Below are positions 1 through 10,408 of a stretch of 64,000 bases of DNA, in pieces. Location: assembly GCA_029255685.2 (NCBI GenBank), contig CM055319.2:29483568-29547567 (forward strand), given 5' to 3'. Made by a program: the position numbers and the translations under genes. Within the stretch, counting starts at the first letter, position 1; each line of letters opens with the position of its first letter. Below the pieces are notes generated by a model. The model was given only the letters and a program-made list of their open reading frames with translations. It ran no database searches and had not been told where the DNA came from. The DNA comes from Silene conica (taxonomy: Eukaryota; Streptophyta; Magnoliopsida; Caryophyllales; Caryophyllaceae).

Positions 1-54
1 CTATCCCTTATCTAGAACTTATCACTCAAATACCTTCATACACTAATTTCATGA

Positions 55-747
55 AGGAGATTTTAACTAAGAGGAGGACTATTGACAATGTTGAGACAAT
101 GGCCTACACTTCCGAGTGTGAAGCTTATTTGAAAAACTTGTCCCCTCCTAAGTTAAAAGATCCCGGAAGTTTTTTCCATACCATGCACCATAGGCAATTT
201 TCCAATTGATAAAGCTCTATGTGACCTTGGTGCGAGTGTAAGTGTCATGCCTTACTCGATATGCAAAAAACTGAATTTAGGAGCTCTTAAGTGTACTAGT
301 GTCACCCTACAAATGGCGGACCGTTCTATCAAACGCCCCTTGGGTATGTTGGAGGATGTTCCCGTCAAGGTAGAAAAGTTTTTCATTCCGGTTGACTTTA
401 TCGTGCTTGACATTGCCGAAGATGCGCAAATTCCCATAATTTTGGGTAGACCATTCTTACATACCGCGGGTGCATTGATAGATGTTAAGAACGATAGGTT
501 GATTTTAGCCGTAGGGGATGAGAAGGTGACCTATAGTTTGAGTCATGGTCTTAAGAGTCCAATGTTGGAGGAATATTGTTATGCTTTGAATAAAGCTAAC
601 CCCTTGTCTCAATCTTTGAGCAAGGACGTGGAAAATTCTTTGAGCTCTTGTGTAGGAAATGGTGAAACGGTAAGCAATGGGAAGAAGGTTTTGATGGAAA
701 AGAAAGCTCTTGCAAGGTCCCAACCATTCAAGGAGATGGTGAAGAGT
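55..747 (+). pseudogene. Athila gag-pro remnant (aspartic protease region)
   Basis: The open stretch from 247 reads as the retropepsin region of an Athila polyprotein. It is closely similar to the AT-A polyprotein in this window: a VxPYSxCxxLxLG start, QMADRSxxRPLG, an EDVPVKV strand, and the [12 protein letters not shown] strand that carries the second half of the protease fold. Upstream, 55-240 still encodes the linker ending in a KDPGSF-type motif and the catalytic CDLGAS segment near 220-240. One or more small frameshifts around 165-215 separate these from the open frame. The frame stops at 748-750. The enzyme would mature Gag-Pol, but this copy is dead. Family assignment is firm; the exact indel position is inferred by comparison with AT-A. 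Confidence 0.8.
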
Positions 748-750
748 TGA

Positions 751-999
751 CGTAAGAAGGAGCTTATCAAGGATGGTCTAAATGTTGGTGACAAAGTGCT
801 TATGTTCAACCCTCGAAAGAAGGTTTCTCCAGGCCCTTATATAATCATCGATAACGACAAGATTGGGTCCTTTGAAGTGTTGGCCCCGGATGGGGAGAAG
901 ATCAAAGCTAGTGGCCACTACTTGAGGCCTTATCATGAAGAAGCAATGATTGGGATGGTAGAGGAAGTTTTTTTGAAACTTCCGGATTCTAAAAACTGA
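751..999 (+). pseudogene. Athila integrase C-terminal remnant
   Basis: Just after the protease frame closes, the sequence continues with a GDKVLMFNPR...GPYIIIDNDKIGSFEV...KASGHYLRPYHEE segment ending at 997-999. It matches the C-terminal, SH3-like DNA-binding part of Athila integrase, which in AT-A reads [13 protein letters not shown]...[17 protein letters not shown]. In a full element this is more than 2 kb downstream of protease, so RT, RNase H and the integrase core have been deleted between about 745 and 760. No function is expected. Confidence 0.75.
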
Positions 1000-1671
1000 A
1001 TTTTTGTGACATTTTGTCTAGCAAGACTTTAAATTGCGCTTCTCGGGAGGCAACCCGTGTTTTTGGTTGTTATTTTTGAACATAGTATAGTAATAATGTT
1101 AGATAGGTTTTATTTGGAAGACTAATATGCAAGTTAACGAAAAAGAACCAAAACATCAAGAAAGAAAAGGAAGAAAACTGCAAGGAGCGCGGTTGCACTC
1201 ACCCCGGGGGTCCGGGGTGAGCCGCCCCGACCGGGGCCGATGCGAAGAGGCTCGGCGGTTGTAGAATTACTAATCGAATTCTTTTCTTCTATTTTGCTCT
1301 TCCTCTTTGACGGGTATATTTTTCCTTCCATTTATTCTACCTATTTCCCCTATTCCAAGTCTTCCTTGTCTTCAATAACAAGTAAGTATTCGTACTTCTA
1401 CTAATTTCTTTATTTTTTCTAGAAATCAATCATTCACTCAACCTAATTTCAATTTTTCCCAACTGGTATTTATCTCATGAAGTGAATAATTGTTTTTCTA
1501 GTTGAAATTAATTGATTGTAGAGTTAGTATGCATAATTCACATAATGAACATGATTGTTTGATACTAACTTGGGGGAGGGTTAATAATCTAGCACGTTTG
1601 TTTTTCTTTTTGCCTTTTCTTGTAATTCCCTTTCCCCATTAAACTTGTTGGTTAGTTAATCGTCTCTTTAG

Positions 1672-1711
1672 TTCACATTGAGGACAATGTGAAGTTTAGC
1701 TTGGGGGAGGG
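1672..1711 (+). repeat. Athila internal hairpin plus G-rich tract
   Basis: Nine-base perfect stem (TTCACATTG / CAATGTGAA) with an AGGA loop, followed after eight bases by TTGGGGGAGGG. The same arrangement recurs in AT-A and AT-C with a different stem sequence, and again next to the 3' LTR. It may be an internal (central-type) PPT signal; that role is inference. Confidence 0.6.
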
Positions 1712-3014
1712 ATCGCTTTGCTTTTTCTTTTTATAGGTTAGTATGAGCTTAATGATGGCAAGTTTCATGATGATGTGAATGATTCACCTACTATTTTCCT
1801 CTTACATTTCCCAATTTTCATGCTCTTTGGAATCTTTTGTGAGTCTACTATGACGGAATTTTGGCCTACATGGGGATGTCTTGACATAGTAGGTAGATAA
1901 TGGATTTTTGATGTTTTTGGCTTGATCTTTAGGCATTGGCAACCTACAAAAATTGAAAGTTTTAGAACCTCCTAAGACCGTTATATTTTTTTTCAGTCTC
2001 ATCTAGGTGTGTGAGTAGGTCTCCTCATGGTTATGTGTTACGCCAAAAGGCATAAATATGGTTTTTGTTCCACTTCATAAGCATTGCATTCATCTTGTGA
2101 GTATTTGTAAGCCTTTCACATGATTCTATTTGCTCATTTTTGCCCCTTTACACATGTTTTTATTGATTTTCTAAGCTACACTCAAAAGTTGCCTACCTTG
2201 TCAAGTTAGTAGCTTATTCATTGGTGTTTGGGTGCTCAATTGGGATATGGTTCAAATGTTGCCTTTCATCATTATGATTGGCATTGAAAAAAAATTGATG
2301 GTCAAAAAGTCGAGAAAGAAAGGCATAAAAAAATATATACCATCCAAAAGGAAAAAAAAAGAGACAAAATAAAAGAAAGAAAAGAAGCATGAATTGAAAA
2401 GAAAAGGAAGAAGAGAAAATTTCCATGACATTCATCATAAAAATATTATTGGGAAATTCTCATTTGCTTGGTCTTGATAAGAGAAGTCATTTTGCTAGTT
2501 TTGACTTCAACATTTGGTAATGAGTTGGGTTTGATTTTGGATTGAGCATCCTTGCATTAATGGTTAGTTGCTAGCTTGAATTAGCTCCAATTACCATAAC
2601 TCACATGTTCCCTTTCTTACCCATCACATATTGCTTCCTTCTTATGGCTTCTTTTGTATGCTTGCATTTTGATTGCATTGACTAGTGGATTGGAATGCCT
2701 ACCATATTAGATTGCAGACACAATTTCATGAGTCGAGTTTAGGAGAGTGTTTTCACATACAAACCTCCTTTACATTTATTTGTGTGCTTGAGTGTACCGT
2801 GAGAGTCCTTTGTCAAAATGATCGTGCAAAAGCCAAAGAGTCTAGATGAAATTCTATACGCTACGCCGTCGTGTAAATCTCAACCATGTATTGCATCTTT
2901 CCTATGCCCATGTTGTCTTCGGGATTTCGTCTCACAATTGTTTCATTAGCTAAAATTGGGATTTGTAATTGATGGGATTATGGAGATTCATTTGCTTGTC
3001 TTGGTTTATTTGAG

Positions 3015-3053
3015 CTTGCTCGAGGACAAGCAAGGGTTTAGCTTGGGGGAATT
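3015..3053 (+). promoter_or_regulatory. AT1 PPT with adjacent hairpin
   Basis: Stem CTTGCTCG / CAAGCAAG (one mismatch) with an AGGA loop at 3015-3034, then GGTTTAGCTTGGGGGAATT abutting the LTR start at 3054. The G-rich run next to the LTR is the expected plus-strand polypurine primer. AT-A has the same layout with a perfect stem. Confidence 0.75.
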
Positions 3054-3442
3054 TGATATGCTCTATTTTTATATACTTTTCATCCCCATTTTAGCTCGTG
3101 TTTTATCATCGTTTACATTATTCTTCAATGTTTATTGAGCTAACTCCGTGTTCTAGGTAATTTGTATGTGGTTTAGCGGTTTTTGTAGGAATTTCGGATT
3201 TCTCTTACATTTTGACATTTACCAAGCATCGGAGCTAAACAAAGTCGAGACAAGCATTTTCCGAGTCATAAAAGTGACGAAAATGAGAAAGAAAGTCAAA
3301 GAAAGTCAACAAGAAGTCAACACTTGAAGAACATAATGTGAAAAGCATGACAAAAGCTACCATTACATCATCCTAAAAGCGTCATCAAAGAACTCAAGTG
3401 TAAACAATTGACGAAATGCGGAGAACTTGGACAGTGTTTTCA

Positions 3443-3551
3443 CCCCGGTCGGGGTGGGCTGCCCCGGTATACCGGGGTGGCCGTAATCTCGCGTCTTTTG
3501 GTCTAGATTCAAGGAATGCGTACGTTTTTATTCTTGCCCCGGTCCGGGGTG
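3443..3551 (+). repeat. GC-rich palindromic repeats upstream of the AT1 TATA box
   Basis: Three imperfect palindromes of the CCCCGG..CCGGGG type (near 3443, 3462 and 3537), two followed by a ggtggcYgtaatct tail. They end about 30 bp before the TATA at 3580. A related palindrome pair lies in the internal region at 1201-1238. Confidence 0.6.
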
Positions 3552-3579
3552 GCTGTAATCTGGCCCGCCTCCTCATCAC

Positions 3580-3587
3580 TATATATA
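3580..3587 (+). promoter_or_regulatory. TATA box of AT1 LTR
   Basis: tatatata in the first half of the LTR, the expected place for the U3 promoter. Not tested. Confidence 0.5.
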
Positions 3588-4644
3588 CCCCCTTGATTTC
3601 AATCATTTGTGGCATGCATTTGAGAGAGAAGAGATAGATTAGAAATCATTTTCTTGAGCATCATTAAGCTTGTAAAAATTTACTCTTTGTTCTAGTTTCT
3701 TTTGTTTATAAAAATAGTTCTTTGTTTATTCAAGCATTTCCCGAAGCTATTCGCATTTCATCTTCCGAGTTTCTATTCCGTTAAATTCCGGTATTATCTT
3801 TCTTTACAGTTTTCATTCATTATCGTCATCATGTTTATCTTAGTTAATAGAATAGATAATCTAGCTTACAAAGCCTTGTGTGAGTAGTTCTATAACTAGG
3901 GAGGGGAAGCCATGTACATTAGTCGTTGAAATCATGTCAAAGGAGTAGTTTTACATTGTCATTTGTTGATTATTTACATGCTTGTTCCATTTACACTAAT
4001 TACGATCATTGACTATAACTATTGATTAATCATCACTCTCATTCTAAGATCGAAAGCCTGAATAAGACATGATTAATTGATATTCGTAGTTGTGGTTATA
4101 ATTGTTGGTCATAATCATTATTCTTATTCCTAAGATCGAAAGCCTGGAATTGAACTTGGTTGATCAATGATTATGGGTTGCAATTAGCTTGTTATTCCAT
4201 TCTATGATCGAAAGCCTGGAATTGAATTAGACAAGGCATGTTATTTTATATTGTCCCAATGTACGCGAGAGCTAGTTGGAAGTCAATGTATGGTTAGACT
4301 CTAGGCCGCGAGGTAATTGTTATAAACCTAATCAACAAGTGACGATGTATTGCTTACGAACTTTGACGTGACTAAACTTCTTATATTTATATGTGTGACC
4401 CCATCTCCCTAGTGTTTTTATACCATTGTTTACATCCTTAATATTTGTTTTATCTAGTTTACATAAACCTCAAACAAACCCCAAAATTTGTGACCGACCT
4501 CGATAGATTTCTCTCCATAGCTAATCACAATTATATTTCCGTCTCCCTGTGGTTCGACCCCTTCTTCCCTATCTACATTAGTTCGTATGTTAGTCAAGTC
4601 TAGGGACTTTTATTTTTGGTGGGTGTGCGACTAGCCTGTCAAAA

Positions 4645-5017
4645 TGATTAAAACCCAGTTCAATAAAATGGTAAAAATTATTCAAAGTTATAAAGGGAGC
4701 GAACTATTGTCGGGTGCTATGAAATATTATTACGAAGACAATGGTGTTTTGTTTAGAGCTAGCAATGTCGACACCCCACAACAAAATGGTCGGGTTGAAA
4801 AAGCACCGTCACATCTTGGAAAAGGCAAGGGCTTTGCGTTTCACGAGTCATTTACCTATTGAGTTTTGGGGGGAGTGCGTTTTGATAGCGGCATATCTTA
4901 TAAATCGAACACCAACACCCATTCTCAAAGAAAAAACTCCATACGAAATTCTATATAAAAAACCGGACTTAACCAACTTAAGGGTTCTAGGATGCTTAAG
5001 TTATGCTCACAATAAAG
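4645..5017 (+). pseudogene. copia integrase fragment
   Basis: Two overlapping frames together encode the end of a Ty1/copia integrase core. The first frame gives KTQFNK and the conserved VDTPQQNGRVE containing the catalytic glutamate. A frameshift near 4790-4810 moves to the second frame, with RHILEKARALRF, LPIEFWGECVLIAAYLINRTP and TPYEILYKKPDLTNLRVLGC. The expected DNGTEF-type segment is altered (YKGSELLSG). The frame ends at the NA1 insertion (TSD taaag, 5013-5017) in a CYAHNK-type motif and resumes at 7975. Identity is firm; the gene is dead. Confidence 0.85.
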
Positions 5018-5331
5018 TGTGGGGACTATAACATGTATTCGCCCTAAACATGAAGGATTATAACGAAATTTACAATTGTGATTATAATCATAAGATAATA
5101 GAAACATGAAAAGAATTACAACCTTGTGTCCTTGCTTGAATTGGCCTAAGAACAGGAATTAAAGTAAATTCCCTCCTATAACTTGCACCCAAGACTTAGA
5201 TTGAGACGATGCCGCATGTGCTAGAAAGGCTCTCCAATTGCCTTGCAATATGGGGAGAGTTTTGTGAGGTTTAGATGTGAGATCTGAGTTTTTGGGAGAA
5301 GGATGCTCTCCGAAACCCTAATTTTTCAAAC
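5018..5331 (-). repeat. NA1 left LTR-homologous segment
   Basis: Runs parallel to 6964-7278 with few differences (for example tgtggggact versus tgtggggaat). Similarity ends abruptly after 'aaaccctaatttttc'. The following 5332-5760 is unlike the right LTR, so the 3' LTR is either recombinant or replaced beyond this point. Confidence 0.75.
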
Positions 5332-6509
5332 GATCCCAAGACTCAATTTCCGTATATTGATAAGTCCACAGCTTGGCTAATTCCACCGTTGGAACTCTTG
5401 GTCGATAGATATCCGTGAATCCTATCTTTTAGTCCATCATAGTTGCTAGATAGTATCTAGTGACCACAATGTTGAGATAAAATAAATCATCTGTTCCCAC
5501 TTACCCGACGTAGAAGGGGTCATATTATGCCTACCGCCGAAGAAGGGATTCATGGGAGTCTGATTTATAAAGACTAGTCTCAATTTTTGGTTATACGAGG
5601 AAGACCCCATCAACTTATATTTATTCATTTTAAGTGAACTAATATCTAGCATATACGTGAATGAATAAAATAAAGTGATGGCTTTGCATGTGACACGTGA
5701 CATCTGTGTGTCATAGAAAACTAACGCGTGACCTCTACATGAGTCAGTTTTCAGGCATGTTTATAGGTGGTTTGGTTTTAGGCGGAATATGATGCAAAAT
5801 ATTATCGATGAAAGCATAAAAGAAATGCAATAAACGTAAATAAAAGTCCTAGTGTGGCCTATCGTACCAAAATAAACATAAAACAACTTGGAATCCACCG
5901 TTGGACCCTAGAAGCTTGTCTTGATGTTCCATCATGTTCTTTGCAGCGGGAGTGAGCATCCAGTCTCCGTCTTTGGTCTTCACAAAATTACTAATTTAAA
6001 TTGCAAAAGTAAGCCTATTTACATTCTAATTTAAAACAAAAGTAATTACATGGCAAAAACCAAAATGGAGATACAAGATCTTAAAATTACAAACAAGACT
6101 GTGTTCCATCATTACGGTAACACAATCTTCTAAGGCCACACTAAGTTACAACCGTTTGCAAAAATTAAATACGTTATAGAAAGCATTCATAGGCATTCAA
6201 CAAGACGATAAATAAAATGCATCAACTAAAAACAAAATTCATTCATGACATAATACCGATATTATGTTTAACAAATTTTACCAAACCACCTTACGAGATT
6301 AAAATTATGTGATTATACCGTTTTAGTCACATTAATCTTAAGAAATTATAATCCATTATCTTAAACCGTTTTAAAATAATATGTATCATACGAGAGTGAA
6401 CCGTTTCACAAAAGTTAATATACTATTTCCGTATATAGTACATTACTTTTGGCCAAGGGAAAATAAAACAAGTTATTTTCGAAAATTAAAACGTCTGAAA
6501 CAGAGACGA

Positions 6510-6614
6510 GGTCGACCGACCTCACTTCGGGGTCGACCGACCATCTGCCAGTCAAAAACAGACTTCCTGTAACAGCACCAAGGTCGACCGACCTATTAAC
6601 CAGGTCGACCGACC
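6510..6614 (+). repeat. 12-9-12 motif block (two doublets) in NA1
   Basis: GGTCGACCGACC at 6510 and 6531, and again at 6582 and 6603; each pair is spaced exactly 21 bp. Spacers are tcacttcgg and tattaacca. Confidence 0.95.
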
Positions 6615-6839
6615 GACCAAACAGAAAAACGAGTTTCTGAAAACGCAAATCGATGCACTTTAAAACCAAAACAAGTTTTTATCTTTGATTTAAAACGTGT
6701 AAATCAAAATTAAACAACAACAAGAGATTCACATATTGCTAAAAATATCGATTAATTAACAATATGTAAACAAGAATCGAAAACAAGATCGATTACTCAC
6801 AAAAGAAAACTGCCGAAACAGAAAACACACGCAGGGGTC

Positions 6840-6872
6840 AGTCGACCGACCGCAACAGGGGGTCGATCGACC
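6840..6872 (+). repeat. 12-9-12 motif doublet next to the NA1 PBS
   Basis: agtcgaccgacc at 6840 and ggtcgatcgacc at 6861, spaced 21 bp. On the element strand this is about 80 nt downstream of the PBS, in the leader. Confidence 0.85.
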
Positions 6873-6948
6873 GACATGGCGGAAAAACACGTTTTTTCAA
6901 TTTTTCAAAACCTTATGAAAAACACAAAAGTAAAAATTTCGTGGCCTT

Positions 6949-6961
6949 GGCTCTGATACCA
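6949..6961 (-). promoter_or_regulatory. NA1 primer-binding site (tRNA-iMet)
   Basis: Complement reads TGGTATCAGAGCC, complementary to the 3' end of plant initiator tRNA-Met, two bases from the LTR edge. This fixes the element's direction. Confidence 0.85.
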
Positions 6962-6963
6962 CT

Positions 6964-7974
6964 TGTGGGGAATATAACATGTATTCGCCCTAAACATGAA
7001 GGATTATAACGAAATTTACAATTGTGATTATACTCATAAGATAATAGAAACATGAAAAGAATTACAACCTTGGGTCCTTGCTTGAATTGGCCTAAGAACA
7101 GGAATTAAAGTCAATTCCCTCCTATAACTTGCACCCAAGACTTAGATTGAGACGATGCCGCGTGTGCTAGAAAGGCTCTCCAATTGCCTTGCAATATGGG
7201 GAGAGTTTTGTGAGGTTTAGATGTGAGATCTAAGTTTTTGGGAGAAGGATGTTCTCCGAAACCCTAATTTTTCTTGAGATGTGTTTTATCAGTAAAACAA
7301 TCAGTAGAATCAGTAACCTCACAAAAGGAGAAGTCTTCTCCTTTTGTAGCATACGGTCGGCCGAATAGGGTTAGGGTGAGAGTGGGCTTTCCAATCTCAC
7401 CTTATTCTAATACGTGATTCGACCCGTTTTGCTAATAATATAATTCGCGGGTTTTAATTATAAATCGCACACATGTTATCAGATATTAATACAGTCGATA
7501 TATTAATAATGGTCTGATAAAATACGATATTGTATAATTGGCCAAATTAACATAACTGTTTATATTAATACGCGAATTCAATATTTAGTTAACTATAACC
7601 GTTTATATTTAATTTACGAATTAATCATGTAATCCGCATGAGCTAAAATTATTTAATCCGTATTAAATAATAATCTCAACATATCATTGACTAATTTAAT
7701 AGTCAATACCTCTGACTAACTGTCTAGTCGTATCCGGCATAAAGGTGACTGTATTTTCATACCTTCACATCTCTCAAACGTGTCCTATAGGTGTGACGTA
7801 TAAGGACCAGTTGATCACCGCCATCCGTATGACAATAACGTCAAACTTATCTAGCAAGCCAACCGTTATTGATAAACGTGGATCAACTGATAATAATACT
7901 GAAGTATGCCCTTGTTATCCTTTAAGAGATTTAGTAAGTCATTGTACTAACTGTCAAGGACACCAGCCCCAACA
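6964..7974 (-). repeat. NA1 5' LTR
   Basis: On the minus strand it starts TGTTGGGGCTGGTG at 7974 and ends ..CCCCACA at 6964. Right neighbour is the TSD taaag. Confidence 0.8.
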
Positions 7975-7979
7975 TAAAG

Positions 7980-8535
7980 ACAACCATGGGACAAGTTTGA
8001 TGAACGGGGAATAAGATGTTTATTTGTGGGTTATCCTCATGGGAAGAAAGGATGGAAAATGTTCGACTTGAATACTCGACAAGTTTTTGTGTCTCGTGAT
8101 GTCATGTTTTTTGAGCATGTTTTTCCATATTATAAGCCAATTAATGAAAACAAACAACCCAATAATAATGAAGTCAGGGACGTGAGTTGTGATGTAGATG
8201 AGAAGATTTATATTGAGAGTGAGGACAATTGTGGTGAGGAGAGCAATGAGTTAGACCCCACAAACGAAACAAATTTTGAGCGCGAGAGAGAGCATTTGGG
8301 TAGTGATCAGGTCGAAAATGATAATGCTTTGGGCAGAGGAGCACGAGAAAGAAGAGAACCATATTGGGCCAAAGATTATGTATGTAATTCGTCTCGTATT
8401 GTAAGGCCCATTGGACATGCTCACCCAACACAATCAACTTCAATTAAAATCAGGTACTCGTTATCCCTTAGTTAATTATGTCGATACAAGTTTTTTACGA
8501 ATGCCCATAAACTATTTCTAACCAAAATCGATGAG
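7980..8535 (+). pseudogene. copia integrase/RT linker fragment
   Basis: Continues the copia polyprotein after the NA1 TSD. It contains DKFDERG (frameshifted), VGYPHGKKGWKMFDL, VFVSRDVMFFE and a long acidic variable linker. This is the usual C-terminal integrase to RT connector of copia elements. Frameshifts near 8015-8026 and near 8445, and another near 8495, break it. No enzyme activity is expected. Confidence 0.8.
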
Positions 8536-9625
8536 GTGAAAGAACCCGTCTATTTTCATGAAGCAGCAGGTGATGTAAAGTGGAGGGAAGCCATGAATAA
8601 GGAAATCGAAGCATTAGAAAAAAATGGGACATGCAAAATCATGAAGTTACCTCTTGGCAAGAAACCGATTGGGTGTAAATGGGTATACAAGGTAAAATAT
8701 AAGGCCGATGGGTCAATTAAAAGATACAAAGCTCGTTTGGTCGCACAAGGTTTCACTCAAGTTAAAGGCGTTGACTATCATGAGACATATGCGCCGGTGG
8801 CAAAAATGACTAGTGTTCGCTGCTTACTTACCGTGGCCTTAGCAAAAAATTGGAGCATTGAGCAATTGGGTGTCAACAATGCGTTTCTACACGGGGATTT
8901 AGAGGAAGAAGTGTACATGAGGGTGCCTCATGGATTTGATCGAAAAGGGGAGAATCGAGTATGCAAATTATTAAAATCAATTTACGGGCTCAAACAAGCA
9001 TCCCGTAATTGGTTTGCAAAATTGTCGAGGTTTCTTCAAGGGTATGGTTTCGTTCAATCCTTGGCTGATTATTCATTATTCACTTATAACAATGGAAAGA
9101 TTTTCATTGGCGTATTAGTCTACGTCGATGATATGATAATTGTAAGTAATAATAGTGAAGCGAGCACCAAGTTTAAGCGCAATCTAGACAAGCTCTTTGG
9201 AATTAAAGACTTGGGGCGACTTAGATATTTTTTTAGGAATTGAAGTAGCTCATGGGCCAAGAGGGTTATTTTTGAACCAAAGAAAATATGCTTTAGGGAT
9301 AATAGAGGAAGCAGGGATGAGTGGTGCAAAACCGGTTTATACACCCATGTTGCAACATAATCAATTAGAATTAGCAAGGCGAGAATTGTTGAAAGATGCA
9401 ATGAAATATCGAAGGTTAGTTGGAAGGTTGGTTTATCTAACAATCACAAGGCCAGACTTGGTGTATTCAGTCCATATGTTGTCAAGGTTTGTTAGTGAGC
9501 CACGAAAGGAACGTTGGGATGCTGCGTTGAGAGTGGTGCGGTATGTGAAAACGTGTCCGAGCAAAGGAATTGTATTAAACAGGAGTTCGAGTTTGGAGTT
9601 GAAAGGATATTGTGATTCGGACTGT
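8536..9625 (+). pseudogene. copia reverse transcriptase / RNase H fragment
   Basis: Ty1/copia RT: WREAMNKEIEAL, KPIGCKWVYKVKYKADGS, RYKARLVAQGFTQ, DYHETYAPVAKM, an altered LGVNNAFLHGDL (usually DVNNAFLHGDL), YGLKQASRNWF, and the catalytic YVDDM at 9118-9132. A +1 insertion in the T run near 9230 shifts the frame; the second frame continues FLGIEVA, RPDLVYSVHMLSRF and ends in the first RNase H strand (LKGYCDSD). At 9623 the reading frame runs into unrelated LTR-like sequence. Firm as family; dead by frameshift and truncation. Confidence 0.9.
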
Positions 9626-10171
9626 AAAAACCCTCGTCGCAGCGAAAAATATAAACAGACAAATGTGCCAAAATTTACGCGGAAATTAAACTTAACATGC
9701 TTGATTAAGTACGAGGTGAATTAACGATTAGAACATGCGGAAGAATTCAAAACATAAATAAGTAACTAAGTACAATAAAAAATGTAGCCCGGGATAGGAT
9801 ATCCCTACAGGCATGAAACTGTATCACAAAAGTAAGGTCTAGCTAAACGAATAGGTAAACTCATCGATCAAGGATCATCGCTCGCTAGTCTCAACGTAAC
9901 CCCCTACAAACAGCCATCATCAACCTAAATACATGAAAACATGTACGCCACAATCAGTGGGGAGTGACTAGAGGTTCTCCTAGCCACCTATTGTCACACA
10001 TATAAGCATATAACCACATATAAACAATTATCATACTTCAACATAAACATAAACATGTGAAGTACACTACTTATAAACCGTCATCAATATATTCATATAC
10101 ATCCAACAACTTCATGCTTACTCATACATATACGAATCATTCAAACAGACATGTATTACACGAACTATGAA
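9623..10171. mobile_element. LTR-like fragment between the copia and TK-D
   Basis: Begins TGTAAAAACCCTCGTCGC exactly where copia RNase H breaks off and ends at the TK-D LTR start. It is non-coding. The TG start suggests it is the edge of another LTR retroelement, read in reverse, that TK-D later entered (atgaa at 10167-10171 would be the left TSD of TK-D). The rest of that element would lie beyond the window. Confidence 0.4.
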
Positions 10172-10408
10172 TGTAATACCTCGAATTTTGGTTACGATAT
10201 TATCTTAATTGTTTATAGTAGCTAAACGGTTTTATGTTTAGTACGGGGTTTTTATTTGATACGATGATAAATACAATGATAGTAATTGGTTCGTTTATAA
10301 GTATATGTGTGTGTGTCATGCTACTTATGGGATTCGAACTAGTGATCTCTTGGATATGTGCCATGCCTCTTGTGGGGTTCGAACTAGGGACCTCTTGGAA
10401 GGGGTATT
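10172..10408 (+). repeat. TK-D 5' LTR, part 1
   Basis: Starts TGTAATACCTCG, like the TK-X and TK-B LTRs (TGTAATACCCCG). Ends with att, the CACTA target duplication (10406-10408). The last part contains the repeated phrase 'ttcgaactagRgaYctcttgga'. Confidence 0.8.

Larger units (their letters stand above)
1000..3053 (+). other. Athila AT1 post-integrase non-coding region
   Basis: About 2 kb between the integrase stop and the 3' LTR. In AT-A the equivalent stretch carries an env-position ORF, but I see no such ORF here. Visible landmarks are a CGGG-aggcaa-CCCG hairpin (1045-1058), a GC-rich palindromic doublet (1201-1238), three G-rich polypurine-like tracts (near 1571, 1701 and 3041), and two hairpins with AGGA loops (1672-1693 and 3015-3034), each preceding a G-rich tract. 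The last tract directly precedes the LTR and is the plus-strand primer (PPT). Confidence 0.65.
1..4641 (+). mobile_element. AT1: 3' part of a decayed Athila-type Ty3/gypsy retrotransposon
   Basis: The left end is outside the window. In order it holds a protease fragment, a short integrase C-terminus, about 2 kb of non-coding DNA and a 3' LTR (3054-4641). The region between protease and the integrase tail (RT, RNase H, integrase core) is missing, so this copy is an internal deletion derivative. The right LTR end (..cctgtca) abuts a copia integrase reading frame at 4642, so AT1 is inserted in the copia element. The left TSD cannot be seen. Confidence 0.85.
3054..4641 (+). repeat. AT1 3' LTR
   Basis: Starts TGATATGCTCTATTTTTATA and ends in CA at 4641, about 1.59 kb. 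The start resembles the AT-A (TGATACGTGCC) and AT-C (TGATGCGTGTC) LTRs. A TATA box (tatatata, 3580-3587) lies about 530 bp in, preceded by GC-rich palindromes (3443-3551), the same place where AT-A and AT-C carry the 12-9-12 motif. A repeated unit containing 'gatcgaaagcctg' occurs near 4049, 4135 and 4207. The right boundary is fixed by the resumption of copia integrase. Confidence 0.8.
5332..6948 (-). other. NA1 internal region, no coding potential seen
   Basis: AT-rich, no ORF resembling retroelement proteins on either strand. The boundary of the left LTR is not resolved (somewhere near 5332-5800). The notable content is three 12-9-12 arrays at 6510-6614 and 6840-6872, all within about 450 bp of the PBS. 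Confidence 0.6.
5018..7974 (-). mobile_element. NA1: non-coding LTR retroelement inserted in copia
   Basis: Flanked by the TSD taaag (5013-5017 and 7975-7979), which lies inside a copia reading frame. The right copy is a complete LTR (6964-7974, about 1.01 kb). Just left of it is the complement of a tRNA-iMet PBS (6949-6961), so the element points to the minus strand. The left terminus shares about 315 bp with the LTR (5018 to about 5331) and then diverges. The internal part (to 6963) has no recognisable gag or pol, so it must be mobilised in trans. It carries three 12-9-12 arrays near the PBS. Confidence 0.8.
4642..9622 (+). mobile_element. Ty1/copia retrotransposon fragment, interrupted by NA1
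   Basis: Integrase, RT and RNase H coding pieces occur in Ty1/copia order (integrase before RT). The 5' part is cut by AT1 at 4641, the integrase/RT linker is cut by NA1 (5018-7974), and the RNase H is cut at 9623 by an LTR-like sequence. No LTR of this copia is in the window. The RT style suggests a Retrofit/Ale-like lineage, which is a weak guess. Confidence 0.85.

Noticed and set aside
6510..6614. The spaced 12-mers as a CRISPR-like array
   Set aside because: Spacers are only 9 bp, arrays have two or three units, and the context is plant retroelements. Not CRISPR.
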